From an uncultured Eubacteriales bacterium (lineage in GTDB: Bacteria > Bacillota > Clostridia > Oscillospirales > Oscillospiraceae), in the NCBI GenBank assembly GCA_900321335.1, contig ONVR01000178.1, positions 1 to 16,368 on the forward strand: a stretch of DNA of 16,368 nt, read 5' to 3'. How positions within the stretch are numbered: the first letter of the stretch is position 1; every line of letters starts with the position of its first letter. The notes below the pieces were generated by a model. The model saw only the letters and a list, made by a program, of their open reading frames with translations, made no database searches and was not told where the DNA came from. Below are positions 7,288 to 12,424 of the stretch, in pieces. Both the position numbers and the translations under genes were made by a program.

Positions 7288-7316
7288 GACCGCCGGTTAA
7301 CCTGTAACCGGCGGTC
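7288..7316 (-). other. Attenuator-like stem-loop between scfA and scfB
   Basis: A perfect 12-bp inverted repeat (7288-7299 with 7305-7316), loop of 5 nt, sits between the precursor stop and the maturase start. On the minus strand it is followed by TGATTCTG and no real T-run. This is typical of RiPP operons, where a hairpin after the precursor lets most transcripts end or be protected there and keeps the enzyme at lower level. The role is inferred. Confidence 0.65.
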
Positions 7317-7336
7317 ACGTTTTGCATAATGGTTTC

Positions 7337-7618
7337 TTACCGATTCTCGCAGGCCTGATTGGCAACGCCACAGGAGGTCTTGCAGGCGCTCTGGCAGGAG
7401 GTCTGACACTCGCCGCAGCCGCCGTCCGCCGCGCTGGCTCTCAAAGAACGGGTGTTGAGGGTGCGGATTCTGCCGGTAGCGGTATTCTCACAGGCCTGAT
7501 TGGCCACACCGCAGGAGGTCTTGCAGGCGCTCTGGCAGGAGGTCTGGCACTCGCCGCAGCCGCCGTCCACCGCGCTGGCAGAGAGATTTCTGGTGCTTAA
7601 AGTCTGAATTCTGTTCAT
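7337..7618 (-). CDS. scfA: Tandem double SCIFF ranthipeptide precursor
   Basis: The usual SCIFF precursor is about 46 residues with six cysteines. This gene encodes 93 residues made of two complete copies fused head to tail: residues 3-45 and 50-92, joined by T-A-T-G. Each copy has an R-I-x-T-L-x-T-R-x-L leader and a C-G-E-C-Q-T-S-C-x3-C-x3-C-x6-C core. The 28-residue core (D-G-G-C to C-E-N) is identical in both copies; the leaders differ at five of fifteen positions. The product is ribosomally made and then cross-linked by the adjacent radical SAM maturase; SCIFF-type ranthipeptides have been linked to cell-density signalling in Clostridia. A GAGGAG ribosome site lies about 10 nt before the ATG, and a promoter lies directly upstream. 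The antisense strand also has an open frame but it is only a mirror of this gene. Confidence 0.95.
   Translation of the reverse strand: MNRIQTLSTRNLSASAVDGGCGECQTSCQSACKTSCGVANQACENTATGRIRTLNTRSLRASAADGGCGECQTSCQSACKTSCGVANQACENR
7343..7471 (-). repeat. SCIFF coding repeat, copy 2 (C-terminal)
   Basis: This 129-nt segment encodes residues 50-92 of the double precursor. Its core (7343-7426) differs from copy 1 by five bases, all synonymous: codons for C71, C83, G84, V85 and C90. Confidence 0.95.
7484..7612 (-). repeat. SCIFF coding repeat, copy 1 (N-terminal)
   Basis: This 129-nt segment encodes residues 3-45 of the double precursor. The core occupies 7484-7567. The period between the two copies is 141 nt (47 codons), with a 12-nt linker coding T-A-T-G. 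Confidence 0.95.
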
Positions 7619-7659
7619 ATGGCTAAGTCTCCTCAGTGAAGATTCATGATAGTAAAAAT

Positions 7660-7688
7660 ATTTTAATCCATTTGCCGGGATTATTCAA
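7660..7688 (-). promoter_or_regulatory. Sigma-A promoter for the SCIFF operon
   Basis: The minus strand reads TTGAAT (7688-7683), a 17-nt spacer and TAAAAT (7665-7660), a good match to sigma-A consensus, about 40 nt before the scfA ATG. This allows the SCIFF genes to be expressed independently of the decarboxylase gene that ends at 7699, although no terminator separates them and read-through is likely. Confidence 0.75.
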
Positions 7689-7698
7689 GAGAATTCTG

Positions 7699-9099
7699 CT
7701 ATTTTTGAACAAATATTTTCTCCGGCAAGCCGCCCTTTGTGCTTTTCAGGGAGATTCCTGCCGCAAAAGATGCATTGATGGCCTCTAAGAGTGCCGACGT
7801 GATCTGCTCTCCCGGAACGATCCAGGGGATCCCCGGCGGATACGCCCAGACATATTCCAGGCATGTCCTTCCGGCGCTCCCGGCAAGGGGCACGGATACG
7901 CCTTCCATCTTTTCTCTTTGCCACGGGGCAAAGCGTTTCTGCGGTATGGACGGCAAAGCGGGCCAATCATTCCCATCTGCCAAGGAGAGGCTGCTGTCGA
8001 TCTGCTGCAAAGCGTCGGAAAGCGCCGTCAGCGTCTGCTCCGAATCACCCATTCCGGTCATCGCCAGGACACCGTCTGGCAGACACATCTCCGGCTCGAT
8101 CCGATGCTCCCGCCGCAGACGTTCCCCCAGTTCAGGGCCGGACAGATCTGCCCGGTCTGTCAGAATCAAAATTTTGCTCCTGTCACGATCCGTTCCCTGG
8201 AGAATGCGCAGCTTTTCCAACGTCCTGCAGCGATGGTAGAACCCGTCCAGAGCATTCTCCCAGGCGGAAAAAAGTTTCTCCCCCTGTTGGCGCAGCAGGG
8301 ACACACAGCCGTCAATGGATGTCATCAGCAGATAAGACGGACTGCTGGTCTCGAATACAGCCAGGGCATCGGCCAGAGCAGCCGGTGATACACGCTCCGA
8401 GCAGATATGTACAATCCCCGTCTGGGTCAGACTGGGCAGCGTTTTATGCAGGCTGTGGATCACCACGTCGGCCCCCAGATTGACCGCGCTGTCCGGAAAA
8501 CCGTGGCCAAAGCCGAAGTGTGCCCCGTGGGCCTCGTCCACGATCAGCGTTTTTCCATGTCCGTGAACGATCCGGGCGATGGACGCAATGTCGCTGACAA
8601 CGCCCTCATAAGTGGGGCTGGTAATCACGACTGTCTGGATTTCGGGCTCTCTTTCCAATGCCCGGGCAACGTTTTCCGGCGAAATTCTGCCTGGGATCCC
8701 TGTCACTGAGGGCTCAGGTGCAAGGTATACGGGATCCAGATGGAACAGGTCAACGGCGTTGTAAACGCTGCGATGGGCGTTTCGACCCAGAAGGATCTTG
8801 CCGCCAAAAGCACAGCATGTCTTTACCGCTGCCAGAATGCCGCAGGTACTGCCGTTGACCAGGAAAAAAGCACGCCTGCTTCCCCAGAGCGCACAGGCCC
8901 GCTCCATGGCACTCTGAAGCAGACCATGGGGATCATGAAGATTGTCGAAGCCGTTGATCTCCGTAATGTCAAGTCCGGCTCCCAGCGCCGCCAGATACGG
9001 TGCCAGGTCTGTCCGTCGCTTATGGCCCGGCATATGCATGGGGATCATTTCCGGACATGACCGTTTAAGTTCTTCAAAGATGCCGCGTTCCACCGACAC
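7699..9099 (-). CDS. PLP-dependent Orn/Lys/Arg decarboxylase family protein
   Basis: This 466-residue cytosolic enzyme belongs to the fold-type I, group III basic amino acid decarboxylases (SpeA/Cad/YaaO-like), which make polyamines or cadaverine. Motifs: M-P-G-H-K-R (23-28) at the N-terminus, V-N-G-S-T-C-G (81-87), S-P-T-Y-E-G (161-166), V-D-E-A-H-G-A-H-F (187-195; Asp188 binds the pyridine nitrogen) and H-S-L-H-K-T (215-220; K219 forms the PLP Schiff base). The C-terminal domain ends with Y-P-P-G-I-P and is short, as in Firmicutes members. Substrate (Arg, Lys or Orn) is not predictable. Start: a GTG at 9099 is preferred, seven bases after AAAGGGG; GTG codons at 9105 and 9093 are alternatives but sit on or too far from the ribosome site. 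It is the gene just upstream of the SCIFF locus. Confidence 0.92.
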   Translation of the reverse strand: MSVERGIFEELKRSCPEMIPMHMPGHKRRTDLAPYLAALGAGLDITEINGFDNLHDPHGLLQSAMERACALWGSRRAFFLVNGSTCGILAAVKTCCAFGGKILLGRNAHRSVYNAVDLFHLDPVYLAPEPSVTGIPGRISPENVARALEREPEIQTVVITSPTYEGVVSDIASIARIVHGHGKTLIVDEAHGAHFGFGHGFPDSAVNLGADVVIHSLHKTLPSLTQTGIVHICSERVSPAALADALAVFETSSPSYLLMTSIDGCVSLLRQQGEKLFSAWENALDGFYHRCRTLEKLRILQGTDRDRSKILILTDRADLSGPELGERLRREHRIEPEMCLPDGVLAMTGMGDSEQTLTALSDALQQIDSSLSLADGNDWPALPSIPQKRFAPWQREKMEGVSVPLAGSAGRTCLEYVWAYPPGIPWIVPGEQITSALLEAINASFAAGISLKSTKGGLPEKIFVQK

Positions 9100-9132
9100 G
9101 ACCACTCCCCTTTCTGCTCTGCGTTTTTAAGT

Positions 9133-9162
9133 ATTGTACCACACAGCGGCATTTTGTGTAAA
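9133..9162 (-). promoter_or_regulatory. Sigma-A promoter of the decarboxylase gene
   Basis: The minus strand reads TTTACA (9162-9157), an 18-nt spacer and TACAAT (9138-9133) preceded by TGG, giving an extended -10. It lies about 35 nt upstream of the likely GTG start and just past the terminator of the preceding gene. Confidence 0.75.
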
Positions 9163-9163
9163 C

Positions 9164-9194
9164 AAAAAGCACGGGACAGTTATAAACTGTCCCG
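9164..9194 (-). terminator. Intrinsic terminator after the DUF11 gene
   Basis: A 9-bp perfect stem (9172-9180 with 9186-9194), loop TATAA, is followed on the minus strand by TGCTTTTTG. It starts 5 nt after the stop codon of the DUF11 gene and lies directly before the decarboxylase promoter. Confidence 0.85.
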
Positions 9195-9199
9195 CAGAA

Positions 9200-10072
9200 T
9201 CATGGAATCTGACAATCTGGCTGTACCATTCCCGTGACCTGAACGGTGGTCATTCCCGGTGTTACGGCCATAGAACCGTCTGTGTTCCGTGAAAACGTCG
9301 CTGCCGGGATGGCAATCTGTCCCGGAACGGTGACAAAGGCGCCCGTAGTTTCGTCGTAAGTGTAGTCCGTCGTTACAGCGGCAGTCTGCCCGTTTACCGT
9401 TACAGCAATGTCCGTCAGCAGCGGGTCAAAGGTGTCCGTCACGGAGACGGCAGCAGCGGCGGCCGCCGGGGTATTGCCGCGGTTTTGGATCACAAAGGTG
9501 TAGGTTAACGTATCGCCCTGTGCAACCTCTGAAGGGAACATGGATTTTGCTATGGTCAGAAGCGGCGATTCGGCAACCGCCACGGTATCGGTGGCGGACA
9601 GGGGCGGGCACACGTTCTGTCCCGTCACGGTTGCGGTATTGACGATTGCGGAATCTGCCGCGAGGGGCGCAAAATCGTTTACCCTGGCCTGATAGAGCAG
9701 GGACGCGTTCCCCTGCGGAGGAACCGTAAGCCCGGTTACCGTCAGACCGCCTGTTGCGGTCACGACTGGCGTATTCTGTAGGATACCGTTTACAAAGTAT
9801 CGCAGGGTGTCCTCAATATATACGAGGGGTACCAAAAGCTGATCCTCATAGAGATAAGCGCCAAGATTGTCCGTTACGGTCAGACCCGTAAGATTGGTGC
9901 TGCCGGTGTTGATCAGTTGTATCGCGTAAGTGACAATACCGCCGGCCTCGTAGGTCTCCCCAACGGAGGTCTTGGAAATCTCCAGAACCTCCAGCAGCTC
10001 TCCCGTGACCACATTGGAATTGGTCACACCGCCGCTGTATGACAAACTGGCTTGATTGGAAAATATCGCCAT
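9200..10072 (-). CDS. DUF11 two-repeat protein without signal peptide
   Basis: This 290-residue protein contains two DUF11/TIGR01451-type immunoglobulin-like repeats. Repeat one is around residues 30-168 (I-S-K-T-S-V, then V-T-Y-A-I-Q-L-I-N-T-G, T-V-T-D-N-L-G). Repeat two is around 170-285 (I-A-K-S-M-F-P-S-E-V-A-Q-G-D-T-L-T-Y-T-F, Q-N-R-G-N-T, V-S-V-T-D-T-F). Such repeats usually occur in secreted surface proteins, yet this one starts M-A-I-F-S-N-Q-A-S-L with no signal peptide, membrane anchor or LPXTG, as in a family of short Clostridial DUF11 proteins of unknown function. The ATG at 10072 has a GGAGG 8 nt upstream; a longer frame to 10159 has no ribosome site and was not used. An alanine run (204-208) sits inside repeat two. 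Confidence 0.85.
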   Translation of the reverse strand: MAIFSNQASLSYSGGVTNSNVVTGELLEVLEISKTSVGETYEAGGIVTYAIQLINTGSTNLTGLTVTDNLGAYLYEDQLLVPLVYIEDTLRYFVNGILQNTPVVTATGGLTVTGLTVPPQGNASLLYQARVNDFAPLAADSAIVNTATVTGQNVCPPLSATDTVAVAESPLLTIAKSMFPSEVAQGDTLTYTFVIQNRGNTPAAAAAAVSVTDTFDPLLTDIAVTVNGQTAAVTTDYTYDETTGAFVTVPGQIAIPAATFSRNTDGSMAVTPGMTTVQVTGMVQPDCQIP

Positions 10073-10159
10073 TGAAATGCCTCCATCAAAAATTGGATTT
10101 TGATTCTCCCGGAAGCATTCTATGCCGGCCACTATGAACTTGTGTGCATAAACGAGCAT

Positions 10160-10888
10160 CTACGGCATATAATCAATATTGGCCTTTCCGGCCTGCCGCT
10201 GCTGCTGGGGCCGCGGAACTCGATACAGCCGTCCATCCTTTATAAAGCGTGCGCCGGTCTGTTTGAAATGAAAAGGAACGCCGTAACGAATACATTGCTC
10301 ACGGGTGTGGAGAATCCATTCATACAGGCAGACTCTGGCATTGTCGCCCGATTCGCCGCCGCAGGTCACAGACTCCACCAGGGGTGCGTACCGCTCCAGA
10401 TGTGCTGTCAGGTCTATGTCTTCCAGCATCGGCTCGTGGGTAATATGCCTGTGCCGGATCGGCAGTTCCAGAAATACCGGCAGGCGTTTGTCTGCCATCT
10501 GTTGGTTTTCACAGGTACAGCTGATGCTGACGTTTTCATAACCGTCGCCCCAATCAGCCGGCAGACCGGTATAAAACCGCTCCGGCCGTTTGGTCACGAA
10601 GAAGAAGGAAAGATCTTTCCGGATCCGCATGATCTCCCACGCCTCCGGCCGCCAGCGGTCCGCATCCTCGTGGAAAAAATCCGATGTAAAGCAGGTAAAC
10701 ACGACGCCGTCAGAGGGCTGCAGCTTGTATTGTCCGTATTTGCCCCGCCGGAGCGGCAGGTCAAAACTGGCCGTCTTCTCCACCCGTGAAGCGTCTTTCC
10801 CGAATTGTCCGTCCCGCCGGTATACGTAACAGTTGGCGCAGCCGGGACTGATTTTTGTGCAACCATGCCACAGATTCCAGGTACTCAT
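10160..10888 (-). CDS. DUF5131 (phage Gp37/Gp68-like) iron-sulfur protein
   Basis: This 242-residue protein begins W-N-L-W-H-G-C10-T-K-I-S-P-G-C17-A-N-C20-Y, a C-x6-C-x2-C motif typical of the DUF5131 (Gp37/Gp68) family and suggestive of a [4Fe-4S] cluster in a radical-SAM-like TIM barrel. Other family landmarks: F-T-C-F-T-S-D-F-F (about 64-72), F-F-V-T-K-R-P-E-R (96-104), G-G-E-S-G (178-182) and F-K-Q-T-G (210-214). The reaction is unknown. Family members occur in phages and in chromosomes. The start codon overlaps the stop of the upstream TtcA-like gene (ATGA), with GGAGG 4 nt upstream, so the two are translationally coupled and probably work in the same process. Stop to the next gene is 87 nt with no clear terminator. 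Confidence 0.88.
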   Translation of the reverse strand: MSTWNLWHGCTKISPGCANCYVYRRDGQFGKDASRVEKTASFDLPLRRGKYGQYKLQPSDGVVFTCFTSDFFHEDADRWRPEAWEIMRIRKDLSFFFVTKRPERFYTGLPADWGDGYENVSISCTCENQQMADKRLPVFLELPIRHRHITHEPMLEDIDLTAHLERYAPLVESVTCGGESGDNARVCLYEWILHTREQCIRYGVPFHFKQTGARFIKDGRLYRVPRPQQQRQAGKANIDYMP

Positions 10889-11730
10889 CTCTCCTCCATC
10901 GCCCGGTAACGCTCCAGAAAAGAGTGTTCCTGCCCTTCCGATTTATAGCCGGGCATGGTATCCAGCCAGACGGAGTGGATACTGTTGAATATACTCTTTT
11001 CGATGTTTGGATTTGTCTTTTTCAGTTCCCGGATCAGTTCCTTGATCTCCTGCCGCTTGGAGTTCTGCTCACCCGCATCTCTTCTTTCCGTAACGCGGCA
11101 GGCGCACCGGATAAAGGTCAGGTCATTATAGCGGCACCAGGCCAGAATATCCCGCTCCAGAATACAGTACATCGGTCGGATCAGAGACATTCCCGGATAG
11201 TTCGTACTATGCAGCTTCGGCGGCATAGCCTGAAGCTGGGAGCCGTAGAACATGGCCATGACCGTGGTTTCAATAACGTCGCTCATGTGATGCCCCAGGG
11301 CGATCTTGTTGCATCCCAGCTCCCTGGCGCGGCTGTACAGGTATCCCCTGCGCATTTTTGCGCAGAGATAGCATGGAGATTTTTCCGTCTTTGCCGTCAC
11401 GTCAAAGATATTCGTTTCAAATACGGTAATCGGGATATGAAGCAGCCGGGCATTCTTTTCGATCTGCTCCCGGATCTCGGGCCGATATCCCGGGTCCATG
11501 ACGAGAAAAGTGAGAGCAAAGGGCACATCGCTGACCCGCTGAAGCTGCTGCAGAAGCTTTGCCATCAGCATGGAGTCTTTTCCCCCGGAGATGCAAACTG
11601 CGATTTTATCCCCCTGCTGTATAAGCTCATATCGCTTGACCGCAGCGATAAAGGGATTCCACAGCTCCTTGCGGTATTTTTTGACAATGCTCCGTTCAAT
11701 GGTCTGATAAGGTGCAAGCTCACGGGCCAT
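10885..11730 (-). CDS. ttcA: TtcA-like tRNA 2-thiocytidine biosynthesis enzyme (PP-loop ATPase)
   Basis: This 281-residue cytosolic protein carries the PP-loop S-G-G-K-D-S (48-53) that adenylates the target base, the C120-Y-L-C123 pair, G-H-H-M-S-D (146-151) and a C-A-C pair (209, 211). These match TtcA-type enzymes, which exchange oxygen for sulfur at C32 of certain tRNAs using an iron-sulfur cluster. The family also includes less well defined ATP-dependent thiolases, so the exact target is uncertain. An AAGGAGAG ribosome site precedes the ATG by about 9 nt. It is followed with a 4-nt overlap by the DUF5131 gene and lies directly downstream of a two-gene tRNA operon on the same strand. Confidence 0.85.
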   Translation of the reverse strand: MARELAPYQTIERSIVKKYRKELWNPFIAAVKRYELIQQGDKIAVCISGGKDSMLMAKLLQQLQRVSDVPFALTFLVMDPGYRPEIREQIEKNARLLHIPITVFETNIFDVTAKTEKSPCYLCAKMRRGYLYSRARELGCNKIALGHHMSDVIETTVMAMFYGSQLQAMPPKLHSTNYPGMSLIRPMYCILERDILAWCRYNDLTFIRCACRVTERRDAGEQNSKRQEIKELIRELKKTNPNIEKSIFNSIHSVWLDTMPGYKSEGQEHSFLERYRAMEER

Positions 11731-11757
11731 CCAGCTTCTCTCCTTTCCCTTTGGTTC

Positions 11758-11786
11758 AGTTTATCACAGACGGCAGCGCAATACAA
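11758..11786 (-). promoter_or_regulatory. Possible promoter of the ttcA-DUF5131 operon
   Basis: The minus strand has TTGTAT (11786-11781), a 17-nt spacer and TAAACT (11763-11758). Each hexamer matches sigma-A consensus at four of six positions. It lies between the tRNA terminator and the ttcA start, where a promoter is expected. Confidence 0.4.
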
Positions 11787-11792
11787 CGCAGA

Positions 11793-11823
11793 TAAAAAAA
11801 CAAACGGCTGAGCAGCCGTTTGT
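11793..11823 (-). terminator. Intrinsic terminator of the tRNA operon
   Basis: An 11-bp perfect stem (11800-11810 with 11813-11823) follows the CCA end of tRNA-Val by 2 nt and is followed on the minus strand by a run of seven T. Confidence 0.92.
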
Positions 11824-11825
11824 CG

Positions 11826-11901
11826 TGGTGGGAACAACAGGGCTCGAACCTGTGACCCCCTGCTTGTAAGGCAGGTGCTCTCCCAGCTGAGCTATGCTCC
11901 C
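11826..11901 (-). tRNA. tRNA-Val (anticodon UAC)
   Basis: The 76-nt cloverleaf on the minus strand has acceptor GGGAGCA pairing with TGTTCCC, a D-arm GCTC/GAGC, an anticodon stem CCTGC/GCAGG with loop CTTACAA (anticodon TAC), a T-arm ACAGG/CCTGT with loop TTCGAGC, discriminator A and an encoded CCA. It is the second gene of the pair, 2 nt after tRNA-Pro. Confidence 0.97.
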
Positions 11902-11903
11902 AA

Positions 11904-11979
11904 TGGTCGGAGTGCCGGGACTTGAACCCGGGGCCTCATGGACCCGAACCATGCGCGATACCATCTTCGCCACACCCCG
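11904..11979 (-). tRNA. tRNA-Pro (anticodon CGG)
   Basis: The 76-nt cloverleaf on the minus strand has acceptor CGGGGTG/CACTCCG (one G-T pair), a D-arm GCGA/TCGC, an anticodon stem CATGG/CCATG with loop TTCGGGT (anticodon CGG, G37), a T-arm CCGGG/CCCGG with loop TTCAAGT, discriminator A and an encoded CCA. It is the first gene after the promoter at 12000-12028. Confidence 0.97.
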
Positions 11980-11999
11980 TCATTATTAAATGCTTAAAT

Positions 12000-12028
12000 A
12001 TTATAATTCCGTTTGACAGGATTGTCAA
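12000..12028 (-). promoter_or_regulatory. Consensus sigma-A promoter of the tRNA operon
   Basis: The minus strand reads TTGACA (12028-12023), exactly 17 nt, then TATAAT (12005-12000): a full consensus match, as expected for stable RNA genes. The -35 lies in the inverted repeat TTGACAGGATTGTCAA (12013-12028), so a TTGACA is also present on the plus strand, but I see no matching plus-strand -10. Confidence 0.93.
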
Positions 12029-12163
12029 GACACAAATTAGCCGAATCCTATTTCTTCGAACAGGTACGGGGTTTTTGAATAATCCGGGCAGAGCAGGGCA
12101 AAATACACATGTACGAGACAGCCGTCTTCCGACTGTCCAAACACCTTAAAGGAGGACATAATC

Positions 12164-12370
12164 ATGTCTAAAGATTACGCATCCAACAGCCAGTCCAACA
12201 GTTCCAATTCTTCCAATTCCAGAAGCAGCAGTTCATCCAGCAATTCCAGCAGCAACCGTTCCAACAGTTCCAGCAGTTCTAACAGCTCAAATAGCTCTAA
12301 CAGCTCCAACAGCACAGGAAAAAACTCTTCCAGCAGCCGCTTCAAAAGTGACAGCCAGAGCTGCCGCTGA
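12164..12370 (+). CDS. Serine/asparagine-rich low-complexity small protein
   Basis: This 68-residue protein contains 38 serines and 12 asparagines, arranged as irregular S-S-N and S-N-S units, with scattered Arg and Lys and a single Cys at the penultimate position (S-C-R end). I do not recognise a family. It is very likely real: AAAGGAGG stands at ideal distance before the ATG, and a terminator follows. The serines use at least five different codons (TCC, TCT, TCA, AGC, AGT) and asparagine uses both, so the repetitiveness is kept at protein rather than DNA level. It has no signal peptide and no hydrophobic segment; it should be disordered, hydrophilic and weakly basic. Small Asn/Ser/Gln-rich proteins in spore formers are sometimes spore-associated, but nothing here proves that. 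I found no clear sigma-A promoter in the leader (12040-12150). Confidence 0.75.
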   Translation: MSKDYASNSQSNSSNSSNSRSSSSSSNSSSNRSNSSSSSNSSNSSNSSNSTGKNSSSSRFKSDSQSCR

Positions 12371-12392
12371 GTGTAAAACAGCCGTAACGAAG

Positions 12393-12420
12393 AAAGCGCC
12401 GTGGTATGCCACGGCGCTTT
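12393..12420 (+). terminator. Shared terminator between two convergent genes
   Basis: A 12-bp perfect stem (12393-12404 with 12409-12420) with loop TATG lies between the convergent Ser-rich gene and the pseudo-ATPase gene. The plus strand continues GCCTTTATT and the minus strand CTTCG, so T-runs are modest on both sides. It probably serves both genes. Confidence 0.75.
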
Positions 12421-12424
12421 GCCT

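Noticed and set aside
5834..7300. A 488-codon plus-strand open frame opposite the SCIFF maturase.
   Set aside because: The minus strand encodes a full radical SAM/SPASM enzyme with all motifs; the antisense frame has no recognisable domain and runs over the hairpins at both ends.
7322..7600. Plus-strand open frame antisense to the SCIFF gene that reads like a duplicated glycine-zipper membrane peptide (G-L-A-G-A-L-A-G-G-L).
   Set aside because: It is the mirror of the Cys/Gly/Ala-rich SCIFF codons; it has no ribosome site and its duplication follows from the real gene on the other strand.
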